From Tropicimonas isoalkanivorans (GTDB lineage: Bacteria; Pseudomonadota; Alphaproteobacteria; Rhodobacterales; Rhodobacteraceae), in assembly GCF_900112335.1 (NCBI RefSeq), contig NZ_FOLG01000004.1, positions 124,001 through 188,000 of the forward strand: a DNA stretch of 64,000 bases, read 5' to 3'. Both the position numbers and the translations under genes were made by a program. Below the pieces are notes generated by a model. It was given only the letters and a program-made list of their open reading frames with translations. It was not told the DNA's origin and searched no databases. Positions 9,318 to 17,951 of this stretch are shown in pieces (positions within the stretch are counted from its first letter, which is position 1; each line of letters starts with the position of its first letter).

Positions 9318-9953
9318 ATGGACCAAGTTGGCCGCATCATCGAGACGCCCGCATGTGTGGCAGAGGGAGCAGACTGGCTCGCCCGGGCCGAACCGCGCTT
9401 CGCCGATGCCCTGTCCCGTACCGGCCCGCTGCCCCTGCGCCGGCGGCGGGACGGGTTCGAGGCGCTGCTTTCGGCCATCGTAAGCCAGCAGGTGTCCGTT
9501 GCCTCCGCCGATGCGATCTGGGCGCGCTTGAAGGCAGCACGCCTGACCGGGCCGCGCAAGGTTCTGTGGGCCACCGAGGCCGACCTGCGCGCCTGCGGGC
9601 TCAGCCGGCAGAAGATCCGCTACGCGAAGGCGCTGGCCGAGGCACGGCTGGACTATGCCGCCCTGCGCACCGCCCCCGAGGAGGAGGTGATCGAAACCCT
9701 CGTGACCGTCCCCGGCATCGGCCGCTGGACGGCGGAGATCTATGCCATGTTCTCGCTCGGGCGCGCCGATGTCTTCGCGCCGGGGGACCTCGCCCTTCAG
9801 GAATCCGTCCGGATGCTATTCGAGCTCGATGGGCGCCCGAGTGAAAAGGCGCTTCGCGAGATGGCCTGCGCCTGGAGCCCATGGCGCGGGGTCGCCGCAC
9901 GGCTTCTCTGGGCCTATTTTCGCGTCGCCAAGAGCCGCGAGGGCATCCGCTGA
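9318..9953 (+). CDS. DNA-3-methyladenine glycosylase 2 family (AlkA-like)
   Basis: A 211-aa HhH-GPD base-excision glycosylase that would remove alkylated purines. The helix-hairpin-helix LVTVPGIGRWTAEIYAMF is followed by the catalytic aspartate in VFAPGDLALQ, typical of AlkA. It lacks the E. coli AlkA N-terminal domain, as do many alphaproteobacterial forms. AGGAGAGAC ends 8 bases before the ATG at 9318, which fixes this start. The esterase gene lies 76 bases downstream. Confidence 0.9.
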   Translation: MDQVGRIIETPACVAEGADWLARAEPRFADALSRTGPLPLRRRRDGFEALLSAIVSQQVSVASADAIWARLKAARLTGPRKVLWATEADLRACGLSRQKIRYAKALAEARLDYAALRTAPEEEVIETLVTVPGIGRWTAEIYAMFSLGRADVFAPGDLALQESVRMLFELDGRPSEKALREMACAWSPWRGVAARLLWAYFRVAKSREGIR

Positions 9954-10029
9954 CCCGCCGGCTCTGGCCAATCCACGCTCCAGCCGGTAGGAGCCAGAAG
10001 GGAAGGCAGACAGCACGGAGCAGGCAATT

Positions 10030-10701
10030 ATGGCGCGGGAACTGACATTCGGGCGCAAGGGCGCGGCCCGTGGCGAGGCAAAACAGGTCGTCATCTTCGT
10101 CCACGGATACGGCGCGGATGGCAACGACCTGCTGGGGCTTGCAGATCCGTTGCTGCCGCATCTTCCCGACACCGCCTTCTACGCGCCGAACGCACCTGAG
10201 CCCTGCGTCGGCAACCCCTTCGGCTTCCAGTGGTTCCCGATCCCGTGGCTCGACGGGTCCCCGGAGGCGGACGCCAAGGCGTCCATGGCCGCGTCCGCCG
10301 AGGACCTCAATGCCTTTATCGACAAGGTGCTTCAGGACGAGGGCCTGCCTGCCGACCGGCTGGTGCTGTTCGGGTTCAGCCAGGGCACGATGATGTGCCT
10401 TCACGTGGCTCCCCGCCGCGACGAGCCGATTGCGGCCCTTGTGGGGTTTTCCGGGCGGCTGCTGGAGCCGGAGTCGTTGGCGGGCGAAACGAAGGTCAAA
10501 ATGCCGGTTCTTCTGGTGCATGGCGACCAGGACGACATGGTGCCGTTCGCTTCCCTCCAGGAAGCCGCGGACGCGATGGTTTCGGCGGGTTTCGAGACAT
10601 ATGCCTTCGTCATGAAAGGCACCGGCCACGGGATCGCACCAGACGGGCTGGGGCAGGCTGTCGGTTTCATGCGGCTGAAGCTCGGCCTCGAACAGGGCTG
10701 A
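10030..10701 (+). CDS. Carboxylesterase/phospholipase-type alpha/beta hydrolase
   Basis: A 223-aa serine hydrolase of the dienelactone-hydrolase/YpfH-like group. The nucleophile is in GFSQG, the acid in VHGDQDDMVP and the histidine in GTGHGI, so the triad is complete. HGYGADGNDLLGL early in the chain is the usual oxyanion-loop region. No signal peptide is seen, so it is cytosolic. The substrate is unknown; members cleave short acyl or thioester bonds. It is co-directional with the AlkA gene. Confidence 0.88.
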   Translation: MARELTFGRKGAARGEAKQVVIFVHGYGADGNDLLGLADPLLPHLPDTAFYAPNAPEPCVGNPFGFQWFPIPWLDGSPEADAKASMAASAEDLNAFIDKVLQDEGLPADRLVLFGFSQGTMMCLHVAPRRDEPIAALVGFSGRLLEPESLAGETKVKMPVLLVHGDQDDMVPFASLQEAADAMVSAGFETYAFVMKGTGHGIAPDGLGQAVGFMRLKLGLEQG

Positions 10702-10861
10702 GTCGCTTTCATTTTCGCGAGCGACCGCCCGATCGGCGCCTGACGAACAGGCTGCCCAGCAATGTGGCACGCCGGATGGATCCGCCCGAAGTGGGAGGCG
10801 ATGTCACGCGTCTGTCATTGTCCCAAGGTACCCAAACGGCACCTCCACCGTATGGCGGGGG

Positions 10862-10920
10862 TTGTCAGGCGTGAAACGCCACATATAGTCGATCTCGAAC
10901 TGGGGCGGGGTGTCCCGCCC
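10862..10920 (+). promoter_or_regulatory. Putative promoter and leader hairpin of the HNH gene
   Basis: A TTGTCA box at 10862-10867 and TATAGT at 10884-10889 with a 16-base spacer form a plausible sigma-70-type promoter. A 7-bp GC stem (GGGCGGG/CCCGCCC, 10903-10920, loop GTGT) lies in the leader, about 46 bases before the start. This is inferred from sequence only. Confidence 0.3.
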
Positions 10921-10966
10921 TGGCTCTAGAACCGAGCAGGCAGGGCAGGGGCGGAGTCACTTCACG

Positions 10967-11551
10967 ATGGACGGCGATTTCAGAACACATTTCGTACGGG
11001 AACCGAACAACCTCAGGCACCATCCGGCACTGGTGCTGAACGCGGATTACCGGCCGCTGTCCTACTATCCGCTGTCACTTTGGCCCTGGCAGGAAGCGAT
11101 AAAGGCGGCCTGGCTCGACAGGGTAGATATCGTGGCCGAATACGACGAGGTCGTCAGAAGCCCCTCCACCACCATTCGAATACCCTCCGTTGTGGTCCTC
11201 AAAGATTACGTCAAACCCCAGAAGCGCGTGGCTTTCACGCGCTTCAATTTGTTTCTGAGGGACGAATTCCGCTGCCAGTACTGCGGCGCGACCGGGGACC
11301 TTACATTCGATCACGTCGTGCCCCGCGCCCGCGGCGGCATCACCAGTTGGGAAAACGTGGTCGCGGCCTGCTCTTGCTGCAATCTCCGCAAGGGGTCCAA
11401 GTCGCTGAGGCAGGCAGGCATGAGCCTTATCAAGCCGCCACGCCGTCCGGGCGCGGAGGAGCTGCGCAACACCGGGCGCAAGTTCCCCCCTAACCACCTG
11501 CACCAGAGCTGGCGCGACTTCCTCTACTGGGACGCTGAACTGGAGGCGTGA
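10967..11551 (+). CDS. HNH endonuclease family protein
   Basis: A 194-aa protein with a C-terminal HNH domain. The zinc knuckle begins C103QYC106G, the catalytic region is FDHVVPRARGG (His116) and the second cysteine pair is in AACSCCNLRKGSK. The N-terminal half (LVLNADYRPLSYYPLSLWPW) is the conserved lead-in of a widespread family of chromosomal HNH proteins of unknown role; it is not a homing endonuclease sitting in an intron. The ATG at 10967, preceded by GGCGGAG, is preferred over an in-frame ATG 19 codons earlier. A housekeeping repair or RNA role is possible but not shown. Confidence 0.88.
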   Translation: MDGDFRTHFVREPNNLRHHPALVLNADYRPLSYYPLSLWPWQEAIKAAWLDRVDIVAEYDEVVRSPSTTIRIPSVVVLKDYVKPQKRVAFTRFNLFLRDEFRCQYCGATGDLTFDHVVPRARGGITSWENVVAACSCCNLRKGSKSLRQAGMSLIKPPRRPGAEELRNTGRKFPPNHLHQSWRDFLYWDAELEA

Positions 11552-11561
11552 AGCCCGTCGG

Positions 11562-11897
11562 CTAATGCGTGGTCGTCTGGGAGAAAAGCTGGATGACCGC
11601 CACGCCCGTGACGATCAGCGCGAGGCCGAGCACGGCGGGCGCGTCGAGCCTTTGCTTGAACGCAACGAAGCCCACAACCGTGATCAGCACCATGCCGAGC
11701 CCCGACCAGATCGCATAGGCGACCCCGACCGGGATGATCTTCATCGCCGTCGACAGGAGGTAGACCGAGATCGAATAGGCGCCGATCATCACCAGCGTCG
11801 GCAGCAGGCGCGAGAGCTGTTGGCTGGCCTGAAGGGCGGCCGTTCCGATGACCTCGGTCACGATGGCGCCGATCAGCGCGACGACATGGGCTGGCAT
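11562..11897 (-). CDS. Small multidrug resistance (SMR/DMT) efflux protein
   Basis: A 111-aa four-helix inner-membrane protein. The essential helix-1 glutamate is present (VTEVIGTAALQAS) and the SMR signature IPVGVAYAIWSGLGMVLITV is intact. It would export cationic drugs or guanidinium-type ions by proton antiport as a dimer. The start at MPAHVVALIG matches the family length. It lies 7 bases downstream of the YitT gene and is probably co-transcribed with it. Confidence 0.92.
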   Translation of the reverse strand: MPAHVVALIGAIVTEVIGTAALQASQQLSRLLPTLVMIGAYSISVYLLSTAMKIIPVGVAYAIWSGLGMVLITVVGFVAFKQRLDAPAVLGLALIVTGVAVIQLFSQTTTH

Positions 11898-11904
11898 GTG
11901 AACC

Positions 11905-12534
11905 TCACGTGGCAATGTAACGGTCTCGCCGGTGGTTGAAGGCGATGACGCCATTCAGGATCACCGCGCCAAACAGGGAATAGGCGACAACCCGACCCGG
12001 TAACAGAAGAAACGCCACCCCGAACAGCAGCACATCGATCACGAGTTGCACGTAGCCGGCCTTGATCCCCAGCCGGTCCTGCGCCAGCAACGCCACCACG
12101 CCAAGCCCGCCCAAGCTGCCGCGATGCCGAAAGATGGCGAGGAGCCCCAAACCCGTCAGCGCCCCGAAGATCATCGTCCCGAGCACCGGAGTGACGGACT
12201 CGATCGTCAGCCAACGAGGAATGAGCTCCACCAGAACGGACAGTGACAGCACGCAGCCGAGGGACTTCAGCGTGAACTCCATCCCCATCCGTCGCCACGC
12301 CAGCCAGTAGAACGGCAGGTTGATGACGGCAAAGACCCAGCCGAACGGCCAACCGCTCAGATAGGAGATGATGAGCGCCACCCCTGCCGTCTGCCCGGTG
12401 ATGAAGCCCAGGTGCGACAGGAACACCAGGCCGAGGGCGCAAATGAAAACGCCAATCGCCAGCCCCTGCGCGTCGTCCACAGGTGTGTGCCGGACCGCCT
12501 CGGGATCGGGCGGCGTCAGGATCGGGGTGGGCAT
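11905..12534 (-). CDS. YitT family membrane protein
   Basis: A 209-aa polytopic protein of the YitT/DUF161 type. GFITGQTAGVALIISYLSG, WVFAVINLPFYWLAW and FRHRGSLGGLGVVALL are family-like stretches, and five to six membrane segments are expected. The transport role of the family is unproven. It shares an apparent two-gene unit with the downstream SMR exporter. Confidence 0.85.
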   Translation of the reverse strand: MPTPILTPPDPEAVRHTPVDDAQGLAIGVFICALGLVFLSHLGFITGQTAGVALIISYLSGWPFGWVFAVINLPFYWLAWRRMGMEFTLKSLGCVLSLSVLVELIPRWLTIESVTPVLGTMIFGALTGLGLLAIFRHRGSLGGLGVVALLAQDRLGIKAGYVQLVIDVLLFGVAFLLLPGRVVAYSLFGAVILNGVIAFNHRRDRYIAT

Positions 12535-12626
12535 GGATCAGGCTCCGGTTCATTGACGCGCCCGCCCAAACCTCGGTGGCCCGAACCGGCGGGCAGCGGG
12601 CCGCCGGACAGACAGCGCACCCTGCG

Positions 12627-12648
12627 CTTCTTGTTGGCGAAAATACCC
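12627..12648 (-). repeat. Dispersed 22-nt motif A in the spacer upstream of yitT
   Basis: CTTCTTGTTGG...AAATACCC, the reverse orientation of motif A. It is the only recognisable element in the 297-base gap 12535-12831 between the YitT gene and icd. Confidence 0.5.
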
Positions 12649-12831
12649 AATTCCCCGGCCTGCCACCTGCGCGGGGCGTCCGCTGAAGTGCGCCACCGCC
12701 TACCACGGGCGACCGGGAACAGGGAGATGACCTCGCGTTTCGCTATGCAGAGATCGCGCCCCTGCCCGCAAATTGCGCGGAAGGGCATGCAGACGCACGC
12801 CCCTCGCTCAAACCCTGCGCGATCCGGCGCC

Positions 12832-14046
12832 TCAGCCGGCCAGCGCCTTGTTCAGGTTCTCGTCGATCTTCTCCAGGAAGCCCATCGTCGTCAGCCACCC
12901 CTGGTCGGGGCCGACCAGCAGCGCGAGGTCCTTGGTCATGAAGCCGTCCTCGACCGTTTCCACGATCACCTTTTCCAGCGTGGAGGCGAAGGACATCAGG
13001 GCGATGTTCTCGTCCAGTTTGGCCCGGTGCTTCAGACCACCGGTCCAGGCGAAGATCGACGCGATGGAGTTGGTCGATGTCTGCTGCCCCGCCTGGTGCT
13101 GGCGGTAGTGCCGCGTGACCGTGCCATGGGCGGCCTCGGCCTCCACAATCTTGCCGTCGGGCGTCATGAGTTGCGAGGTCATGAGCCCCAGCGAGCCGAA
13201 GCCCTGAGCAACGGTGTCGGACTGCACGTCGCCATCGTAGTTTTTGGTCGCCCAGACGAAGCCGCCGTTCCATTTCATGCAGCAGGCGACCATGTCGTCG
13301 ATCAGTCGGTGCTCGTACCAGATGCCCTTCTCCTTGAACTTCTCGGCAAAGTCTTCGTCAAAAACCTGCTGGAACAGCTCAAGGAACCGGCCGTCGTACT
13401 GTTTGAGGATGGTATTCTTAGTTGAGAGGTAGACCGGCCAGCCCAGGTGCAGGCCGTAGTTGAACGACGCGCGGGCGAAATCCCGGATCGAGTCATCGAG
13501 GTTGTACATGCCCATGAAGACGCCGGAGGAGGGCGCCTGGTAGACCTCTTCCTCGATCACCGTGCCGTCGTCGCCGACGAACTTCATCGACAGCTTGCCG
13601 GAGCCGGGGAACTTGAAATCGGTCGCGCGGTATTGGTCGCCGAAGGCATGGCGGCCGATCACGATGGGTCTGGTCCAGCCCGGCACCAAGCGCGGCACGT
13701 TGCGGCATATGATGGGCTGGCGGAACACCACGCCGCCAAGGATGTTGCGGATCGTCCCGTTGGGCGAGCGCCACATCTTCTTCAGGCCGAACTCCTCCAC
13801 ACGGGCCTCGTCCGGGGTGATCGTGGCGCATTTGACCGCACAGCCCACTTCCTTGGTCTTCTCGGCGGCGTCGATCGTGATCTGGTCGTCGGTGCGGTCG
13901 CGCTCCTCGATCCCCAGGTCATAGTAGAGAAGGTCGATGTCCAGATAGGGCAGGATCAGCTTTTCCTTGATGAACTGCCAGATGATGCGGGTCATCTCGT
14001 CGCCGTCCATTTCGACGATGGGATTGTCGACCTTGATCTTGGTCAT
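12832..14046 (-). CDS. icd: NADP-dependent isocitrate dehydrogenase
   Basis: A 404-aa TCA-cycle enzyme converting isocitrate to 2-oxoglutarate and NADPH. It is the eukaryote-like homodimeric type common in alphaproteobacteria, not the E. coli type. Family segments include [16 protein letters not shown] at the N-terminus, [11 protein letters not shown] in the substrate loop, and [16 protein letters not shown] near the NADP site. It has its own upstream region (202 bases, shared with the divergent HlyD gene). Confidence 0.97.
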   Translation of the reverse strand: MTKIKVDNPIVEMDGDEMTRIIWQFIKEKLILPYLDIDLLYYDLGIEERDRTDDQITIDAAEKTKEVGCAVKCATITPDEARVEEFGLKKMWRSPNGTIRNILGGVVFRQPIICRNVPRLVPGWTRPIVIGRHAFGDQYRATDFKFPGSGKLSMKFVGDDGTVIEEEVYQAPSSGVFMGMYNLDDSIRDFARASFNYGLHLGWPVYLSTKNTILKQYDGRFLELFQQVFDEDFAEKFKEKGIWYEHRLIDDMVACCMKWNGGFVWATKNYDGDVQSDTVAQGFGSLGLMTSQLMTPDGKIVEAEAAHGTVTRHYRQHQAGQQTSTNSIASIFAWTGGLKHRAKLDENIALMSFASTLEKVIVETVEDGFMTKDLALLVGPDQGWLTTMGFLEKIDENLNKALAG

Positions 14047-14131
14047 GGGGCCTCTCTTTCAGGCTGCGGAATGAATCGAAGTCTGCCTGCGTGATACCGC
14101 AAAGCGCTGCATCTGCAAATATGGTATGCGA

Positions 14132-14141
14132 ATGTATACAA
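14132..14141. promoter_or_regulatory. GTATAC-centred near-palindrome upstream of icd
   Basis: ATGTATACAA lies about 85 bases before the icd start, in the divergent gap with the HlyD gene. This resembles half-sites of GntR-type regulators. The surrounding 40 bases are AT-rich, as expected of a promoter. The regulator is unknown, and chance occurrence cannot be excluded. Confidence 0.25.
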
Positions 14142-14248
14142 GAATTCCGCACGCCGGCCTCTCCAGACGACACTGATCCCGCCTGGATGACAGGATCCCG
14201 CGAATGTGATTGGGTAAGACGTGTCGGTCACGGAGGCTGGAACCCTCG

Positions 14249-15313
14249 ATGAAAACGGTCATTCGCATCGTTCTCCTGCTGTCGATCCTCGTTTTCGTCT
14301 GGTATCTCGCTGCGGATCGGATGACGCCGTTTACGTCGAACGCGCGCGTGAAGGCCGTGATCACGCCCGTCGTGCCGCAGGTCTCCGGGGCACTGGTGGA
14401 GGTGCCGGCCGCCAATGGGCAGTTGGTCGAGACGGGCGAGGTGCTTGCCCGGATCGATGCGCGTCCCTATCGGATTGCGTTGGAGGCGGCACGGGCGCAG
14501 CTTGACGCGGCCGTCCAATCGATCGGCGCAAGTTCAGCCGACGTGGCGGCGGCGCAGGCGGCGGTGAGCAGCATCACGGCCGAGCTGGAAAATATCCGCC
14601 TGCAAACCGCACGGGTGTTCGAGCTGGAGCGAAAGGGTCTGATTTCGGTCTCCCGTGGCGACGAGGCGCGGGCGGCTCTGTCCGACGGGGAAAGCCGCCT
14701 CGCCGGCGCGGAGGCCGATCTGGCGCGGGCGAGGCAACAGCTTGGCCCCGAGGGGAAGGACAACCCGGCCATCCGGCAAGCGCTTGCGGCTGTCTCCAAG
14801 GCCGAACTCGATCTGGAATGGACCGAACTGGTTGCCCCGACCGCAGGCGCCGTGAGTGACCTTGGCGTCGCTGCGGGTGCCTATGCCAAGGCGGGAAGCC
14901 CCATCATGACCTTCGTCGATACCGAGGACGTCTGGGTGGAAGCCTATCTGACCGAAAACAACATGGGCCACCTCAGTGTCGGCGACCCGGTGGAGGTGAC
15001 GTTGGACGTTCAGCCGGGTCGCGTGTTGCGGGGAAGGGTCGAAAGCTTCTCCGGCGCGGTGTCCATCGGCAACGAGACACAACCCGGTGGCCTGGCCGCG
15101 CCGCCCCGGTCGACCGGCTGGATGCGCGCCCCTCAACGCTTTCCGGTTCGGATCGTCCTGCCCGGATACGAGACGGGCGACCCGGCCGACGACGTGATTT
15201 TCCAATTTAACGGGCAGGCGGATGTGCTTGTCTATGCGACGGAAAATTCGATCCTGAATGCCCTCGGATGGGCCTATGTTCGGGCGCTTTCCTGGCTCTC
15301 CTATGCCTATTGA
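14249..15313 (+). CDS. HlyD-family membrane fusion / secretion protein
   Basis: A 354-aa periplasmic adaptor with one N-terminal membrane helix (VIRIVLLLSILVFVWYLA). Lipoyl-like half motifs (VKAVITPVVPQVSGALVEV; LVETGEVLARIDARPY) flank a long coiled coil (about 75-190), and a C-terminal beta-barrel follows. The architecture matches EmrA/AaeA-type adaptors. The next gene, a DUF2955 membrane protein, begins about 10 bases after the stop, so the two form an export pair. No outer-membrane channel is encoded nearby, so a TolC homologue elsewhere is presumed. Confidence 0.88.
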   Translation: MKTVIRIVLLLSILVFVWYLAADRMTPFTSNARVKAVITPVVPQVSGALVEVPAANGQLVETGEVLARIDARPYRIALEAARAQLDAAVQSIGASSADVAAAQAAVSSITAELENIRLQTARVFELERKGLISVSRGDEARAALSDGESRLAGAEADLARARQQLGPEGKDNPAIRQALAAVSKAELDLEWTELVAPTAGAVSDLGVAAGAYAKAGSPIMTFVDTEDVWVEAYLTENNMGHLSVGDPVEVTLDVQPGRVLRGRVESFSGAVSIGNETQPGGLAAPPRSTGWMRAPQRFPVRIVLPGYETGDPADDVIFQFNGQADVLVYATENSILNALGWAYVRALSWLSYAY

Positions 15314-15323
15314 GGACCGACGA

Positions 15324-16379
15324 ATGGCCCTCCGGCTGGCACTCGGGCCGGCGGCGCTCTTCGTGCTGGGGATGGCATATGCCTGGCCGCTGGCTTTTGT
15401 GGCTGCGGTGCTGTCCATCCTTCTGCTCCAGGCACCGGCGCCACCGTCGCTGCGGGCCGGCGGTGCGCTGGTGGCAACGGCGGCGGGGTTGATGCTGGCT
15501 GCCTGGGTCGTCTTCACGGTGCTCCAGTGGTTCCCCGCGCTCTATATGGTGGCGGTCGCACTCTGGGTTGTCGGCGCCTTCAACCTCTCGGTAAATGGCC
15601 GGTCGCCGTTGCTCGTGGTGCTCTCCCTATTTGCCGGGCTTCTGATCCCACTCCTGGTCAAGACCTCGCCGCAACTGGCCTTGCTCGTGGCGGCTTGGCT
15701 GCCGCTCAACCTCGCCATTGCCGTCTTCGCTACTCAGGCGATGTTCGTCGTCCTGCCGGCATCGCAACGGACCCGAGCCAAAGCTGCCGGGACGGCCTCG
15801 GGCCAGCCCGCCTTCGATCCCGAGCGGCGGCTGGTGCGAATGTCGCTGGTGACGCTGCCCTATGTCCTCGTGTTCTTCCTGACGGACGGCGGTGCCGTGC
15901 TCACGTTGCTCATCGTCGCTCTCCTGACGCAACAGCTCGCCGCGAGCACCCTGGCAGGTCCGAAAGTCGCCGGCTCCATGCTGGTCTCCAACGTGATCGG
16001 TGGGCTGGCGGCTCTCGTTTGCTACGAACTCGTGGTGATGGCGCCCTTTTTCCCGTTCATGGCCCTCGTGACCCTTCTTGCATGCCTCGTGCTCGGAACC
16101 TGGAGCGCGAGCGGCCGGCAGGACGCCGCTCTGGCGGGGTCGGCGATGTCGACCATGCTCATTCTTTTCGGCGGCGCAATGGCGCCGTTTGCAGAGGACA
16201 CGTCGGTCGCAATGGGGACCCGACTGCTTCAGGTGGGGATGGCGCTGGCTTGGGTCCTTAGCGCCTTTGTCGTGGTGGACGTGCTTTTGCCGGAGCGGAG
16301 TCGCGCGTTGCCTAACTGGCGAAATAGCCTGCGACGCGGGCGCGGACGTGCCGCCAGAGCGCCGGGGCCCCCCGGTTGA
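15324..16379 (+). CDS. DUF2955 family membrane protein (AaeB-like exporter)
   Basis: About 351 aa with two clusters of membrane segments split by a charged loop (RTRAKAAGTASGQPAFDPERR), as in aromatic-acid/FUSC-type exporters. I chose the ATG at 15324 because GAGGA sits 8 bases upstream; an earlier ATG at 15303 overlaps the HlyD stop but has no ribosome site. Paired with the HlyD protein it likely exports small organic acids or toxic compounds. Its 3' end overlaps the convergent HD gene by 68 bases. Confidence 0.82.
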   Translation: MALRLALGPAALFVLGMAYAWPLAFVAAVLSILLLQAPAPPSLRAGGALVATAAGLMLAAWVVFTVLQWFPALYMVAVALWVVGAFNLSVNGRSPLLVVLSLFAGLLIPLLVKTSPQLALLVAAWLPLNLAIAVFATQAMFVVLPASQRTRAKAAGTASGQPAFDPERRLVRMSLVTLPYVLVFFLTDGGAVLTLLIVALLTQQLAASTLAGPKVAGSMLVSNVIGGLAALVCYELVVMAPFFPFMALVTLLACLVLGTWSASGRQDAALAGSAMSTMLILFGGAMAPFAEDTSVAMGTRLLQVGMALAWVLSAFVVVDVLLPERSRALPNWRNSLRRGRGRAARAPGPPG

Positions 16380-16902
16380 CCTTGGTGCCGACACGGGCGT
16401 CGATCTGCTCCATCGTTACGTGGTAGTCGATCCAGCTCCCTCCTCCGTTGGCGAGGTTCAGCAGCAGCGGCTGCACGCGGTCGATGGACTTCGCAAATAC
16501 GGCATCGGGGGTCTGGGCGGCCTCGAACTCCTCCCAAAGCGCGCGAAACTCGGCACCCTGTTCGGCGGGAAGCAAGCCGAAGATCCGCTCTGCCGCGACC
16601 CGTTCCTTGGCCGCCTGCGCCTCGGAATCGTGGACGAGGTGGATTGGCACGTCCCCGGCGTCGATCTCGACGATGTCGTGCAGCAGGAGCATCCGGATCA
16701 CCCGGTCGATCCGTACGTCCGGCCCGGCCTGATCGACAAGCACCATGGCGTACATCGCCAAGTGCCAGGAATGCTCGGCCGAATTCTCCGGGCGGGAGTT
16801 GTCGCAGATGGGCGTGGCCCTGAGAACGCCCTTCAGCCGGTCGATTTCCTGCAGAAACGCGATCTGTGAGGCCAGGGCCTCGTTTGCGAGATCAGGAGTC
16901 AT
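16312..16902 (-). CDS. HD-domain hydrolase, YfbR/HDDC2-like
   Basis: A 196-aa metal-dependent phosphohydrolase with H..HD..D signature residues: NSAEHSWHLAMYA, then LLLHDIVEIDAGD. This group includes 5'-deoxynucleotidases (YfbR, HDDC2), so nucleotide salvage is likely. The start at MTPDLANEAL overlaps the upstream small gene by 11 bases, indicating coupling. The last 68 bases overlap the convergent DUF2955 gene in antisense. Confidence 0.88.
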   Translation of the reverse strand: MTPDLANEALASQIAFLQEIDRLKGVLRATPICDNSRPENSAEHSWHLAMYAMVLVDQAGPDVRIDRVIRMLLLHDIVEIDAGDVPIHLVHDSEAQAAKERVAAERIFGLLPAEQGAEFRALWEEFEAAQTPDAVFAKSIDRVQPLLLNLANGGGSWIDYHVTMEQIDARVGTKVNRGAPALWRHVRARVAGYFAS

Positions 16903-17122
16903 CGTCGTTTTCCACCTGCCGCACCCGGTTTTCCAGGAATTGTCGCGCACGCTTCTCCGCCAACCGCATCCGGATGGAGGTCAAATAGGCCTCCTCCATC
17001 GTGGTCGACGTGGCTCCAAGCTGCTTGGCGACCTCAGTGATGAGGTCTTCCCGCCCCAGCCTGTCCGCCTCTTCGATCGTGTCTTTCGCCAAACCGTCGG
17101 CGAGGTCTTCGAGAACACCCAT
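16892..17122 (-). CDS. Small conserved protein of unknown function
   Basis: A 76-aa acidic, helical protein (MGVLEDLADGLAKDTIEEAD start, ENDDDS end) with no membrane segment and no recognised domain. Heptad-like spacing suggests a helical bundle. It lies 9 bases downstream of the alpha/beta hydrolase gene and overlaps the HD gene start, so the three are probably one unit. Confidence 0.65.
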   Translation of the reverse strand: MGVLEDLADGLAKDTIEEADRLGREDLITEVAKQLGATSTTMEEAYLTSIRMRLAEKRARQFLENRVRQVENDDDS

Positions 17123-17131
17123 GCGCCGTCC

Positions 17132-17785
17132 TCAGCGCGTCGATTCGGTCAACCGCCGGCGCACGTAGGTCTCGACGTGCTCCAGCATGGGCTCCATGTG
17201 AGGATCCTCGAAGAAGTGACCGGCGCCCTCCATCTCCTCGTGGGTGATGGTGATGCCCTTCTGCTCGTGCAGCTTGGAAACCAGGGCCTGGGTGTCTTTC
17301 GGCGGGGCGACGCGGTCGGCCGAGCCATTGATGATCAGGCCGGAGGACGGGCAGGGAGCGAGGAACGAGAAGTCGTACATGTTGGCGGGCGGGCTGACGG
17401 AAATGAAGCCAGTGATCTCAGGCCGGCGCATCAGGAGTTGCATCCCGATCCATGCGCCGAAGGAGAAGCCCGCAACCCAGCAATGCTTGGCGTTCTGGTT
17501 CATGGACTGCAGGTAGTCCAGCGCGGCCGCCGCGTCGGACAGCTCGCCGACCCCCTGGTCGTATTCGCCCTGCGACCGGCCCACGCCGCGGAAGTTGAAG
17601 CGCAGGACCGTGAAGCCCATCCGGTGGAAGCAGTAGTGCAGGTTGTAGACGACCTTGTTGTTCATCGTGCCCCCGAACTGCGGATGGGGGTGCAGAATGA
17701 TCGCGATCGGCGCGTCCTTTTCCTTCTGCGGGTGATAGCGGCCTTCCAGCCGTCCTTCGGGTCCGGGGAAGATCACCTCGGGCAT
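17132..17785 (-). CDS. Alpha/beta hydrolase
   Basis: A 217-aa hydrolase of the short dienelactone-hydrolase-like group. Nucleophile GFSFGA, acid NGSADRVAP and His GAGHFF are all present, after the conserved HPHPQFGGTMNN and NFRGVGRSQG. In Rhodobacterales this type often lies near iscR, and here it is divergent from iscR across a 166-base gap. The substrate is unknown. Confidence 0.88.
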   Translation of the reverse strand: MPEVIFPGPEGRLEGRYHPQKEKDAPIAIILHPHPQFGGTMNNKVVYNLHYCFHRMGFTVLRFNFRGVGRSQGEYDQGVGELSDAAAALDYLQSMNQNAKHCWVAGFSFGAWIGMQLLMRRPEITGFISVSPPANMYDFSFLAPCPSSGLIINGSADRVAPPKDTQALVSKLHEQKGITITHEEMEGAGHFFEDPHMEPMLEHVETYVRRRLTESTR

Positions 17786-17832
17786 CGCGTGCCTCTTTCC
17801 TTTCTGGCCCGCGTTTGCGACATCGCTGTGCG

Positions 17833-17861
17833 TTGACGCTTTCTGACAGGCAACGTAAAAA
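17833..17861 (+). promoter_or_regulatory. Putative iscR promoter
   Basis: TTGACG at 17833-17838 and TAAAAA at 17856-17861 with a 17-base spacer, about 90 bases upstream of the iscR GTG. It sits in the AT-richer part of the divergent gap. An autoregulatory IscR site may overlap it, but no clear palindrome was found. Confidence 0.35.
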
Positions 17862-17951
17862 CTTCTGTCCTATGGACCGCGTATATCTGCGGGGCGAGTG
17901 GCAGTTAAGCTGCCCTATCGCCCACGTCAAGATTTTGGGGGAGGTCGCGCC

